A stretch of DNA of 40,607 nucleotides from a virus: positions 1 through 40,607 of the IMG/VR virus record IMGVR_UViG_3300042301_001646; one strand, given 5' to 3'. The notes below the pieces were generated by a model. The model was not told the DNA's origin, searched no databases, and saw nothing but the letters and a program-made list of their open reading frames with translations. Below are positions 1 to 7,961 of the stretch, piece after piece. Every line of letters starts with the position of its first letter. The stretch's first letter is position 1. The translations under genes and the position numbers were made by a program.

Positions 1-1960
1 TTCCAGTTGTAGGTTTGAAAGGAGCTTCCAGTATGGATGGTTTATAACCACCAGCCATTACCTTCTCTACATTACCAAATCTTGCTAGGGACTGAATACC
101 ACCAGCCTGGCGAGTCATATTTCTATTAAATACAGCGTCCTTTCCTGTATTTGCAAAATTGCGTATGATATGCTCATCTGTATTAACAACAACAGGGGTC
201 GAACCGCCAGCCATATTTATATTAGCGATAACTGGTCTAGCTGTTTTTCTAGCTCCACCGACACCATTGTAAATGCTATTCTGTTCTTTCGCTACTGCTG
301 GTATAATTCCATTAGCTGCGTTTTTACGAATTGTTTTCAATACCTGTTTTCTAGTATCGGTATTTACTAAACTAGCTAGAGAGGAAGTTGGCTGTGCAGA
401 TTTACTCCCAGTAAGATAAGATTCCCTTAGTAGAGCATTTATTTCTCTCTGCTTATCTTCTAAAGTTGTAGCAAGATTAATAGCTTTAACTCTTTCTGCA
501 TTACCATTTTTTAAAGCATTATTTATAGCTTCATCAAGCTTTAAATTTTGCTGAGTTCTACTATTAAGACCACCGACCGATTTAACAGCGTCAGTTAATT
601 CAAAAACTATTCTTTTTGTAAGTTTTGCTAAGGCCACACCAGCAAGGATTATACCAGGTCCTTTTAAGGCGGATACTATCCCACCTGTTATAAAATCTCC
701 TATTGGATTATCTTTAAATACTCCAGTAAGAACTTCAAGACCTTGGTTAGCAGCCTTGGTTAATGTATCAACTAATGGCTTGCCAACTTTATCTCCAAAT
801 GAAGCCCCTAAAGCTGTTATTGAGTTATTTAATTGATTTAATGTAGATAATGTAGTTTTGTTTAATAACTCATTACGTCTTATAGCTTCGTCTTGAGATC
901 CCTTAGCTGTTTGCAAAGCCTGGTCGAAAAGACTTGTGTCCTTACCGCCAAAAGATTGAATTAAAGCCTTAAAAGTATTGATCTGATATTTACCAGCAAC
1001 CTTTTGACCTAAATCTGCTCTTTGACTATCATTTAGATTTTGGAATGCGGCAGCTAACTGATCTATAACACTAATCAATGGTAAAAATTCACCTGTAGAC
1101 TTTTGTGTTTGTATTCCTAGTTTAGCTAATTCTTGTTGAACCTTTTCAGTTTGTAGATTTGTAAAAATAGTTTTTAATCCGTTACCAATAACAGACTCAC
1201 TACGACCAGTGATTTGTCTAATAGCAGCAATAGAGCTACTCAATTCTTCAAATGAAACTCCAGCATCAGAAGCGACACTACCTACACGCTTAATACCCTC
1301 AACTAAACCTGCGGCAGATGTAGAAAACTTAGCATCAATACTCGCTAATGTATTTACAACTCTGCCATAATCTAATAATTCATTACTAAACGAACTTACC
1401 GTCGCAACTAAACCATTCATTGCATCTTGTAAATTAGTTCCAGACAACCTTGTTAGTATCAAAGCAGACTCTGTAGCTTTTAATGTTTGCTGTAATGACA
1501 AACCCTGTCTAGCGAATTCTTCAGCGGCCTTTGCTGCGTCGTAAAAGCCCTGTCCTGTGTTGTTTGCTAATTTGAATATACTATCGGTAAAAGATGCTAG
1601 ATCCTTGTCAGACGCCTTTAGAATACCCTGGATTCTTGCTACAGCAGCTTCAACTTGAATAGCGTCAGATGTTAATCTTTTAAACGCATTTCCTAATCCA
1701 TATATCAACCCTGTAGTAGCTGTGAACGCAACGACACGAGCCGTAGCGGCATCCAAGCTCTTTTCAAACTCCTTGAAATTGGAAGAAAATTTACCTAAAG
1801 GTTGTAAGCTTTTATTTAAAGCATTTGTATCAACATTAGGTTTTAATGGCTTAGAAAATACTTTTTCTATTCTCTGTGCGATACCATGAGTTCTTTCAAG
1901 CGCGCTATTTGCACCTGAAGTATTTGCAATTACATAAAAATTAATATCGTTGTTTGCCAT
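1..1960 (-). CDS. Tail tape measure protein, C-terminus off the window
   Basis: Tape measure proteins fill the tail tube lumen during assembly and set tail length. The reading frame opens at an ATG at 1958-1960 and stays open to base 1, giving about 653 residues with no stop, so the gene is cut by the window edge. The N-terminus (MANNDINFYVIANTSGA) leads into a TP901-like core with runs such as GQGFYDAAKAAEEFARQG and the characteristic ITGRSESVIGNGLKTIFTNL. Around residues 420-450 (DFITGGIVSALKGPGIILAG) there is a hydrophobic stretch typical of tape measures. A purine-rich AAGG/AGGGA leader precedes the ATG, and an AGTGTAA element lies 21 bases upstream. It follows two chaperone-position genes, the usual order in siphophages and myophages. 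Confidence 0.93.
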   Translation of the reverse strand, partial: MANNDINFYVIANTSGANSALERTHGIAQRIEKVFSKPLKPNVDTNALNKSLQPLGKFSSNFKEFEKSLDAATARVVAFTATTGLIYGLGNAFKRLTSDAIQVEAAVARIQGILKASDKDLASFTDSIFKLANNTGQGFYDAAKAAEEFARQGLSLQQTLKATESALILTRLSGTNLQDAMNGLVATVSSFSNELLDYGRVVNTLASIDAKFSTSAAGLVEGIKRVGSVASDAGVSFEELSSSIAAIRQITGRSESVIGNGLKTIFTNLQTEKVQQELAKLGIQTQKSTGEFLPLISVIDQLAAAFQNLNDSQRADLGQKVAGKYQINTFKALIQSFGGKDTSLFDQALQTAKGSQDEAIRRNELLNKTTLSTLNQLNNSITALGASFGDKVGKPLVDTLTKAANQGLEVLTGVFKDNPIGDFITGGIVSALKGPGIILAGVALAKLTKRIVFELTDAVKSVGGLNSRTQQNLKLDEAINNALKNGNAERVKAINLATTLEDKQREINALLRESYLTGSKSAQPTSSLASLVNTDTRKQVLKTIRKNAANGIIPAVAKEQNSIYNGVGGARKTARPVIANINMAGGSTPVVVNTDEHIIRNFANTGKDAVFNRNMTRQAGGIQSLARFGNVEKVMAGGYKPSILEAPFKPTTG

Positions 1961-1981
1961 TCCCTTTTACCTTAAAAATAA

Positions 1982-1988
1982 TTACACT
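1982..1988 (-). promoter_or_regulatory. AGTGTAA element before tape measure gene
   Basis: On the minus strand GAAAAAGTGTAATTA includes the stop codon of the upstream gene and ends 21 bases before the tape measure ATG. It matches the repeated AGTGTAA core found upstream of several other late genes. The promoter role is inferred from recurrence and position only. Confidence 0.45.
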
Positions 1989-2842
1989 TTTTCAACCAAT
2001 GTTCTCCACTTATCTTCAGTAACCTTCATTTCCTTTTCTTCATTTTCGTGTCCTGACTTTTTAATGAAGTACCATTCCTCTATCTTATCTGGATTTTCTA
2101 AAATATCGTCCGGTGGTGATCCATAATTGGCGTAGATACTTTTAAAATAATTTCCGTATTTCAATAATTTTATTTGATAGTAAGTTAAATTATATACCGG
2201 TTTATTAAAGAAGTCCTTTGGATGTTCAACTAAAGAAAAAGCGTCCTGAAAGAAGAATCCGCAGGCAATAGTTTTTATATTATTTAAATTAAAATTTTCT
2301 AAATTATTCTTACATAATAATAGTATATCAAAATACTCTTCAGAATCTAAGTAATCGAAATCATCTTTAGAATAAGCTTTATTCAATAAATTTTCATCAG
2401 TATAAAGTGAATGAAATATCTGATATTGATTCGACGTATTTTCCGCAAAGTCTTCCGCGCATCCGCGAGTTATATTAAATCTTTCAATAGCTATTTCGTT
2501 ATATGAATTTTGCATTAACTCTATCTCTTCATTTAAAGATTTGAGATGCTTCTTATTTTGCAAACTGTGTTTAGCTTCATGTAATTTTGTTATATCATTT
2601 TGATATGATAGTAAAGATTTTTCTTTGATACTATCCCATATACCTTTAGATGTAGCTATATCTAATTTCTCTTGTCTTGTTTCTAATCCATTGGATTTAG
2701 CTCTTAAAAAAGCCTCTTCGTAAATCTCATCTATAATCGCCGAGTCAAATGGCGACAGATGCTTTACAAAGAGGCTAGTATTTTTAATTACCAACGCAGA
2801 ATATCCAAGACATATATCTCTATAAGTCTTTTTAGTATTCAA
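1982..2842 (-). CDS. Tail assembly chaperone-position protein (286 aa)
   Basis: I do not recognise this protein by motif. It is a soluble, acidic, mostly helical protein of 286 residues with a likely coiled-coil stretch around residues 75-120 (repeated Glu, Lys and Leu spacing) and no membrane segment. It lies immediately upstream of the tape measure gene, where siphophages and myophages encode the one or two tail assembly chaperones that bind the tape measure. It starts 2 bases after the stop of the 263-residue gene, so the two are translationally linked. No slippery frameshift site was confirmed. The chaperone role is inferred from position and could be wrong; a minor tail protein is the alternative. 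Confidence 0.6.
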   Translation of the reverse strand: MNTKKTYRDICLGYSALVIKNTSLFVKHLSPFDSAIIDEIYEEAFLRAKSNGLETRQEKLDIATSKGIWDSIKEKSLLSYQNDITKLHEAKHSLQNKKHLKSLNEEIELMQNSYNEIAIERFNITRGCAEDFAENTSNQYQIFHSLYTDENLLNKAYSKDDFDYLDSEEYFDILLLCKNNLENFNLNNIKTIACGFFFQDAFSLVEHPKDFFNKPVYNLTYYQIKLLKYGNYFKSIYANYGSPPDDILENPDKIEEWYFIKKSGHENEEKEMKVTEDKWRTLVEKV

Positions 2843-2844
2843 GA

Positions 2845-3636
2845 TTATTTAGCTGTTTTCTTTCTTGTTGCCTTCTTTGCTTCAGTTATTATTTCTTTAG
2901 CTGTTTCGATTTTCTCTTCTTCCAATTCATCTAAATTAGCTTCAACAGCCGCGAAATCTTCTTTATCCTTGGCCGCACCAGTTAGATACCCATGATATAT
3001 TACATAAGCCTTATCAAAAGTCTTTAGCTCGAAGTCATACTTATCCTCTTCTTCACAGTAATCATAATAATTATTTAACTTAGAATCAAAGGTCGGACCC
3101 CTAAATACATCTGAATAGCTATTACCTTCTTGTATATAAGATAGATTTAATACAGACCATATAACAGTTTTCTTCTGAGCATAAGATTCGGCACTGCGAG
3201 AAAAATGCTGAAACTGAGTTTGCTCGATAGTATTATATCTTTCGATTAGTTTTGATAATTCAGATTCGATCTCAGTGACTTTACCTTCCTCAGCTTTATC
3301 TAGCTTTAATTTTTGATAAACATTATTCTTTTCTTGAATCTCTTTTAATAGAGAATCCATTTCCTCTAAATCTAAATTAGATAAAGAGCCGCCGCCATCA
3401 ATCAAAGCCCTGCGAATCAAGTCGCTTGTTAAAATACCCCTTGCAACGCATTTCTGTAGTTCGGCAGTATAAACCATGTCCATTTCTTCCCTATCTCTTC
3501 GACTAGGTTGTTTTAGAAAAACTTTTACTGGTGTTAGTTTATCTTCATATTTTAATGTGAAACTCCCATCTTCGTTTTGAGTTTTATTTTCGACTTTTTC
3601 CTTTTTGTTTATAGTAATTGTATATAGTTCTTTCAT
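2845..3636 (-). CDS. Tail assembly chaperone-like protein (263 aa)
   Basis: The protein begins with a short beta-rich segment (MKELYTITINKKEKVENKTQ, then KLTPVKVFLKQPSRRDREEM), followed by helices and a lysine-rich tail ending KKATRKKTAK. The N-terminal KVFLKQPSRRDREEMD pattern resembles phage proteins lying between tail tube and tape measure genes that are usually annotated as tail assembly chaperones. It is the upstream member of a two-gene pair preceding the tape measure, spaced 2 bases from the next gene and 5 bases after the 95-residue gene. Role inferred from gene order and weak resemblance. Confidence 0.6.
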   Translation of the reverse strand: MKELYTITINKKEKVENKTQNEDGSFTLKYEDKLTPVKVFLKQPSRRDREEMDMVYTAELQKCVARGILTSDLIRRALIDGGGSLSNLDLEEMDSLLKEIQEKNNVYQKLKLDKAEEGKVTEIESELSKLIERYNTIEQTQFQHFSRSAESYAQKKTVIWSVLNLSYIQEGNSYSDVFRGPTFDSKLNNYYDYCEEEDKYDFELKTFDKAYVIYHGYLTGAAKDKEDFAAVEANLDELEEEKIETAKEIITEAKKATRKKTAK

Positions 3637-3641
3637 AGTCC

Positions 3642-3929
3642 TTATTCCATTTCTCTTCTTAAATTATTCCCATAGTCTAATATCTGCTTGCGTATAGTGT
3701 TCATTTTAGTTTCATTTAAAAAATCAACATGATTCGCTAAATGCAATAACTCAACATCTATATTATACTTTTCCTTTAAAAACACCTCGTAATCTATTAA
3801 AGATTTTTGAATATTTTCTAAATTAAGATCATGTTCTTTTTTTAAGTCTTCTAATATATTTAGACTATACTTAAACATCAGTATAAGACGCCTTATGGCG
3901 CTAAATCTCAGCACGTCACCTTCTTCCAT
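3642..3929 (-). CDS. Small helical protein between tail tube and chaperones (95 aa)
   Basis: A 95-residue hypothetical protein, predicted largely helical (MFKYSLNILEDLKKEHDLNL and further amphipathic runs), with no recognised motif, signal peptide or membrane segment. An AAGGAAAGG purine block lies upstream of the ATG. It is the first gene after the tail tube terminator at 3961-3990 and heads the chaperone-tape measure unit, so it is probably expressed at lower level than the tail tube. A role in tail assembly is inferred only from location. Confidence 0.6.
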   Translation of the reverse strand: MEEGDVLRFSAIRRLILMFKYSLNILEDLKKEHDLNLENIQKSLIDYEVFLKEKYNIDVELLHLANHVDFLNETKMNTIRKQILDYGNNLRREME

Positions 3930-3954
3930 TTTTTTTACCTTTCCTTATATTAAG

Positions 3955-3960
3955 GTACAC
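3955..3960 (-). promoter_or_regulatory. GTGTAC variant of late element
   Basis: On the minus strand GTGTACCTTAATATAAGG follows the tail tube terminator directly and precedes the 95-residue gene by about 25 bases. It differs from the AGTGTAA core by one base in the 3' half, and a TTAATATAA stretch could serve as an ordinary -10. It is listed because each late terminator seems to be followed by such an element; on its own it is weak. Confidence 0.25.
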
Positions 3961-3990
3961 AAAAAAAGAGGGGCTGTGAAGCCCCTCTTT
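3961..3990 (-). terminator. Intrinsic terminator after tail tube gene
   Basis: On the minus strand the stem GAGGGGC / GCCCCTC (3981-3987 with 3968-3974) has a six-base loop and is followed by a run of seven T. The stem extends by two A-T pairs. It lies 24 bases past the tail tube stop codon and separates that highly expressed gene from the chaperone and tape measure genes. Confidence 0.9.
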
Positions 3991-4013
3991 AGTTATTCTA
4001 TTTTGTTAATTTA

Positions 4014-5099
4014 TTAGAGATCAAGACCAGAGATAAACAAACCATTGGATGTATCACCAGACGCACCAATTTGAGTTAGGAATGAAAGACTCATAGTTTG
4101 CGAGGCAGATCCAGCAGTTGTTGACCAATTTTGGCTCTCTAGGCTTAGATTCCTTAGTGTAAAGCCAGCCCCAACAGTGCCAAGACCAGAACAGTTAGGT
4201 AGTCTCATATTAACACTAGCTGTATAACCACCTGTAGTACATAGGAAATCGGCAAGATTGCTATTAATGAAATCACCAGCAAGAACTTCAACCTGTAGGG
4301 TTACGTCGATTGGGAATGTCATATTCTTCACTCTGTCAAAGCGACTACCAAGAGCTTGCTGACCTTCGAGATTTAAGTCGAAATTCATTGACACAGATTG
4401 AACAGCAGCAGAAGGAATATCATTAACTAGACCCGTGATGTTAGCAAGAGATACAGAGATATCTCCAGGACGTATAACTGCTACACCACTACCAGCAGGG
4501 GCTGGGATAGCTGGAATGGAGAATGTATTACCAGCACCGGTTATATTAAGACCTGTAGTTGGATCGACAGCAGGAATTGGTTGAGAAGTTGTAGATGAGT
4601 AGCTTCTTAGGTTTAATCCTTGAACCTGAACAGAAGCTGTTGGGAACGCACCGACAGCAGCTTCAAAAGAATAAGAAGATATATAAGCATTACCTATACC
4701 AACAACATTACCAGTAGGACCGGCTGTTTTACCGTCGGCATCGTCACCTTCAGGGGCAATATAGACGAAATAATTCTTTTCATCTTTAACGCGACCTATA
4801 ATTGAAGCTAGAGCAGGAGTTGTACCATTAGTATCAAATCCTAGATTGGATTCATTTAACTTACCTAATAGGTAGTACGAAAAACTTAAACTTACTGTAG
4901 GTGGTGTAGCGGTGTCTCTTAATAGAGATGCTGTTTTACCATAAACAGTAATATTCTCCTTTGGATTCTCGAAAGAATAATCAAGAGATGTAAGACGATT
5001 TAATCTCAATAGACCACCTGTAATGGCATGGCCTGTTTGAGCTGCCCCGCTACTAACGAATAGGGCCATAGATGGTGATATAATACGATTACGTGGCAT
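4014..5099 (-). CDS. Major tail tube protein
   Basis: A 361-residue beta-rich, Ser/Thr/Gly-rich protein located between the neck genes and the chaperone-tape measure genes, the standard place for the tail tube protein whose hexameric rings form the DNA conduit. The N-terminus (MPRNRIISPSMALFVSSGAA then LNRLTSLDYSFENPKENITV) has the alternating pattern of tube proteins. The protein is longer than most siphophage tube proteins, with a Pro/Ala-rich linker around residues 175-205 (PAVDPTTGLNITGAG, IPAIPAPAGSG), suggesting an added domain. Its own terminator follows, consistent with high expression. No sheath gene is adjacent. Confidence 0.75.
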   Translation of the reverse strand: MPRNRIISPSMALFVSSGAAQTGHAITGGLLRLNRLTSLDYSFENPKENITVYGKTASLLRDTATPPTVSLSFSYYLLGKLNESNLGFDTNGTTPALASIIGRVKDEKNYFVYIAPEGDDADGKTAGPTGNVVGIGNAYISSYSFEAAVGAFPTASVQVQGLNLRSYSSTTSQPIPAVDPTTGLNITGAGNTFSIPAIPAPAGSGVAVIRPGDISVSLANITGLVNDIPSAAVQSVSMNFDLNLEGQQALGSRFDRVKNMTFPIDVTLQVEVLAGDFINSNLADFLCTTGGYTASVNMRLPNCSGLGTVGAGFTLRNLSLESQNWSTTAGSASQTMSLSFLTQIGASGDTSNGLFISGLDL

Positions 5100-5122
5100 A
5101 AATTAAAAATAGTTATCTTTTT

Positions 5123-5129
5123 TTACAGT
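5123..5129 (-). promoter_or_regulatory. ACTGTAA variant before tail tube gene
   Basis: On the minus strand ACTGTAAAAAAAG lies 23 bases before the tail tube ATG and differs by one base from the AGTGTAA core. It lies in the 50-base gap after the 272-residue gene. It is a weak candidate promoter, plausible because the tail tube gene otherwise depends on readthrough from several upstream genes. Confidence 0.25.
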
Positions 5130-5149
5130 TGTAGTATAATTTTGTGAAA

Positions 5150-5968
5150 TTATTGTCGGGGCTGTCTAACAACTCCAACTTTTAATAATCCCATACCTAT
5201 TTGAGTATTAGGATTCTTTTGAGCGAACTCGTCATTCTCTATTATTTGAAAGCTAGAATCTAAAATATAAAAATTATTTGTAGAGGAATTTAGTATGTTT
5301 TCGTAATTCCAAGGACCAGACTTCACATCATTATATTCATTTAGTGGGGTGTTTGATAATAACGGAACCATTCGTTCCTTTAAATCTCTTATAACGTGCT
5401 GAAGCCCGATTATTTGATTATTATCACTTGTTAAACATAAAACTCTTATATTATAAATAGTCCAATCAGTACCACCAAATGAATAAGGCTCATTATTAGT
5501 TGTGAATGATCTTATAATTAAAGCTGGAAATACTATATCATCTGGTTGGAGTGGCTTATTAGCTGGGGCTAAATCGGGCAATCTTAGAAAGTTACTTTCA
5601 TTTATGACTTGCATTTCAGATTTAGTAGTAACATAGATATGGAAATCACTGACCGGAATATTTATAGATCCAGTTCCAATAGAAACACCTGTATTAACTA
5701 TAACTCTCCCATTTTTAAAATCCAAAGCCAAACCGCTCACCCCTCTATTCAAAGATCCTATACCACTTGGTATTCCTGATGTTATTGATTCATCATAAAC
5801 CCAAAATGGATAACTCGAACCATATACATTCTTATTATATAAACGACTATCAGAATATTTTGTAAAATTTAAGGATACTGTTTTGTATGCCTGTAAATCT
5901 TTTAATAATCTGTAATTTATATACTCTTTTAATGAGGAGAGTATTCTATGGTCCAAAATCTGTATCAT
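5150..5968 (-). CDS. Tail completion/neck-region structural protein (272 aa)
   Basis: A 272-residue protein with no firmly recognised motif. It is helical at the start (HRILSSLKEYINYRLLKDLQ) and then beta-rich, with several Gly/Ser/Asn-rich segments as in virion structural proteins. It lies in the neck module directly before the tail tube gene, where tail terminator or tail completion proteins are encoded. Its start overlaps the previous gene by 23 bases, showing tight coupling. An AGTGTAA core inside the preceding gene (6002-6008) lies 33 bases upstream of this ATG. The exact neck function cannot be assigned. Confidence 0.6.
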   Translation of the reverse strand: MIQILDHRILSSLKEYINYRLLKDLQAYKTVSLNFTKYSDSRLYNKNVYGSSYPFWVYDESITSGIPSGIGSLNRGVSGLALDFKNGRVIVNTGVSIGTGSINIPVSDFHIYVTTKSEMQVINESNFLRLPDLAPANKPLQPDDIVFPALIIRSFTTNNEPYSFGGTDWTIYNIRVLCLTSDNNQIIGLQHVIRDLKERMVPLLSNTPLNEYNDVKSGPWNYENILNSSTNNFYILDSSFQIIENDEFAQKNPNTQIGMGLLKVGVVRQPRQ

Positions 5969-6530
5969 TTTTATAAATATCTTTTAAATAATTAGTTTGT
6001 ATTACACTATTATCTCTTATCTGGTTTTTAACCTGGATACCTTGATTAGATCTACCTAATGGTCTTTTATAAGACGCCATGAAGTGTCCAAATCCATCAA
6101 TACCAACTTCCAGAGCTTCTGGCCAGGACATACCATTACCCCATTGCAATAGTAAACTAGAATGAAGTCTCATTTCTTGATAAGTTGGAACTTTAATTAC
6201 AACTTTTAATGATAATCTATCAGGAGATTGAATATAAATTGGCTGGATATTTTCCTCGAGATAAGTATATAAAGAAGACACTGGATCAGGTTGAGCAGCT
6301 GAATCGAAACCTAAAAATCCGTATAGAGTACCGTAACCATTTAAATAAGAAGATTGAGCAGTTCTATTGCTAATCTCTATGCTTATTGGATGTTTTAATA
6401 ATCTATTTAATATCTTGGTTTTTTTAGACTTGTAAATAGTCTGAGCTTTAACTGCTAAAACCTTGGATACGAATCTACCTAAATTATCTTTGAAATAAGT
6501 TCTTAATTTCTTAAAATCATTCTTCTTCAT
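5946..6530 (-). CDS. Neck/tail completion protein (194 aa)
   Basis: A 194-residue basic protein (MKKNDFKKLRTYFKDNLGRF) with a mixed alpha/beta pattern (RLSLKVVIKVPTYQEMRLHS) and the motif WGNGMSWPEALEVGIDGFGH. It fits the size and order of tail completion or minor capsid-like proteins between head closure and tail tube genes. Its ATG overlaps the TGA of the preceding gene (ATGA), and it overlaps the next gene by 23 bases. Assignment rests on synteny; no family is recognised with confidence. Confidence 0.6.
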   Translation of the reverse strand: MKKNDFKKLRTYFKDNLGRFVSKVLAVKAQTIYKSKKTKILNRLLKHPISIEISNRTAQSSYLNGYGTLYGFLGFDSAAQPDPVSSLYTYLEENIQPIYIQSPDRLSLKVVIKVPTYQEMRLHSSLLLQWGNGMSWPEALEVGIDGFGHFMASYKRPLGRSNQGIQVKNQIRDNSVIQTNYLKDIYKNDTDFGP

Positions 6531-6985
6531 AGGATTCGTATTAAAGTAATTTCGTAGAACTGAAATTCATCGAAAATACCTATACGTCTCCATGAAGATT
6601 GCATTACATACTTCTCGGAATCAAATTCAAACTTTTCAGTTCCTTTAAGATACTCGTAAGCGTCAGCTTCCATTTGAATCTTTATACGATTATATGCCTG
6701 GCCAGCCTTTATATTCAGATCATTACCTCCCTGTATAAATGGAGAGTATTCTTGTAAATCTAAATACCAGACTCTTACAGAAAAATCTTTATATGTTGAT
6801 GTAGATAGAACAGATGATGCCTGATTCATTTCCATGAAGTCAGCATTATAATTAGGGTCAAAAAATACAACCTCTTCTTTCTGAGTTTTATAAAAGCGTA
6901 ACGGCTTCGATCTTTTGAAAGTATCAAAGATATCTTTCATGGCATTTCTAGCCTCTAATTTCATTTGTTCATTTAAAACATTCAT
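6527..6985 (-). CDS. Head closure/tail terminator-like neck protein
   Basis: The start is taken as the ATG at 6985, which overlaps the previous TGA by four bases (ATGA); an upstream TTG at 7000 is possible but would lengthen the overlap. The product is about 152 residues (MNVLNEQMKLEARNAMKDIF) with an N-terminal helix followed by beta-rich segments (FSVRVWYLDLQEYSPFIQGG, FYEITLIRIL at the end). It follows a connector-like gene, the position of head closure proteins that plug the capsid after packaging. Function inferred from order and size. Confidence 0.55.
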   Translation of the reverse strand: MNVLNEQMKLEARNAMKDIFDTFKRSKPLRFYKTQKEEVVFFDPNYNADFMEMNQASSVLSTSTYKDFSVRVWYLDLQEYSPFIQGGNDLNIKAGQAYNRIKIQMEADAYEYLKGTEKFEFDSEKYVMQSSWRRIGIFDEFQFYEITLIRIL

Positions 6986-7521
6986 ATACAATTGCACCAA
7001 ACGGTGTTATTAGTTGAGTATAAATAATCTGGAGGAATAAAACACTGTAATCCAGCTTCTGAATTACTAAATCTATCATTGTATAGAACTTGATCTGCCA
7101 TAGGATATTGTAAGTAAGTATCTTCATACCAAGTTACCAATTCCTTGATTTTCTTTTCAGCATCCTGTGCTAAAAGCCTCCAAGTCTTAGCCTGTTCGTT
7201 TTTAGATACCCTCCTTACTGTACCCTGATCTTCACCGTTAAACTCAACCCAGTCGTATGCAGCGGCCCCTAAACATAATCTAGCTTTACGAGCCATATAA
7301 TCATAATAATACATCTCCTCGTAAATCCCAGAAACGGCCTGTGACATTTCTGGGACTATACTGTCACCAGATAAGACAAAATCTTCGGTTACAGGTAGGC
7401 TTGTATTTATTTTAAATAAATTATTTTGCATCCAACTCACAATCATACCAACGCTAACAGTAGCGTCTTCTAAATTGCCGTGGATTCTATAAGCCCATCC
7501 TGAAACCTGTGCTGATGTCAT
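6982..7521 (-). CDS. Head-tail connector (adaptor-like) protein
   Basis: A 179-residue, mostly helical protein (MTSAQVSGWAYRIHGNLEDA; SGIYEEMYYYDYMARKARLC; NEQAKTWRLLAQDAEKKIKE). The helical bundle, aromatic-rich content and position two genes after the major capsid gene fit the adaptor proteins that dock on the portal ring (gp6/gp15-like). It ends with a Cys-rich tail (VWCNCI). It starts 2 bases after the 112-residue gene and overlaps the next gene by four bases. Adaptor assignment is inferred. Confidence 0.6.
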   Translation of the reverse strand: MTSAQVSGWAYRIHGNLEDATVSVGMIVSWMQNNLFKINTSLPVTEDFVLSGDSIVPEMSQAVSGIYEEMYYYDYMARKARLCLGAAAYDWVEFNGEDQGTVRRVSKNEQAKTWRLLAQDAEKKIKELVTWYEDTYLQYPMADQVLYNDRFSNSEAGLQCFIPPDYLYSTNNTVWCNCI

Positions 7522-7523
7522 TT

Positions 7524-7862
7524 TTATTTAGTTGAATTCAAGATCTCCAGAGCCCTCTGTCTTTTTTCTAGTTGTTCAGGAGTTTCTATAATATCTTTCC
7601 TTTGATTACACGCAGCTAGGTGATTTGACTTAGCTCTGGTGAATTCTTGGAATAAAAGTCTTTCCATTCTTCGACGATCAGAGTGCGGCTTTATACCTAA
7701 TTGAATTGCATGATAATGAAGATCACTTAGATTCATTGCCCTTATCTTCTTTGTGTATTCATCTATATCCTCAACACGATAACTAGCGAATTTGCTTGTT
7801 GCTAACATATCTTTTAGTGTCGGATTTTTCCCATTTTGCCCATCAGCCTTGTGTTTATACAT
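7524..7862 (-). CDS. Small basic protein with HeH/SAP-like helix pair (112 aa)
   Basis: A 112-residue basic protein. Residues about 43-75 (RAMNLSDLHYHAIQLGIKPH then SDRRRMERLLFQEF) form a helix-extended-loop-helix pattern of the LEM/SAP/Rho-N kind often found in phage head proteins, where it may bind DNA or other proteins. It is the first gene after the capsid terminator and heads the connector group. An AGTGTAA-related element (TGTGTAA) lies 20 bases before its ATG and an AAAAGG purine block sits between. Specific function unknown. Confidence 0.6.
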   Translation of the reverse strand: MYKHKADGQNGKNPTLKDMLATSKFASYRVEDIDEYTKKIRAMNLSDLHYHAIQLGIKPHSDRRRMERLLFQEFTRAKSNHLAACNQRKDIIETPEQLEKRQRALEILNSTK

Positions 7863-7882
7863 AATTTTAACCTTTTCGCCAA

Positions 7883-7889
7883 TTACACA
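7883..7889 (-). promoter_or_regulatory. TGTGTAA element before connector genes
   Basis: On the minus strand CATTGTGTAATTGGCGAAAA lies between the capsid terminator and the 112-residue gene, 20 bases before the ATG. It shares GTGTAA and the downstream CGAAA with elements before the protease and sigma-operon genes. Because a strong terminator lies just upstream, the connector genes need either readthrough or a new start here. Confidence 0.45.
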
Positions 7890-7910
7890 ATGTACCTAAA
7901 AATGAGAACA

Positions 7911-7936
7911 AAAAAAGACAGGGCTTTCGCCCTGTC
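7911..7936 (-). terminator. Strong intrinsic terminator after capsid gene
   Basis: On the minus strand GACAGGGC-GAAA-GCCCTGTC is a perfect 8-bp stem with a GNRA-type GAAA tetraloop (7917-7936), followed by a T run broken only at its end. It lies 25 bases past the capsid stop codon and should end most transcripts carrying the protease, decoration and capsid genes. Confidence 0.95.
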
Positions 7937-7961
7937 TTCGTTATTATTTTTGTATTATTGA

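Noticed and set aside
1982-3636. Programmed frameshift joining the two chaperone-position genes
   Set aside because: The genes are separated by stop and start codons 2 bases apart with good separate starts, and no clear slippery heptamer with a downstream structure was seen at the junction.
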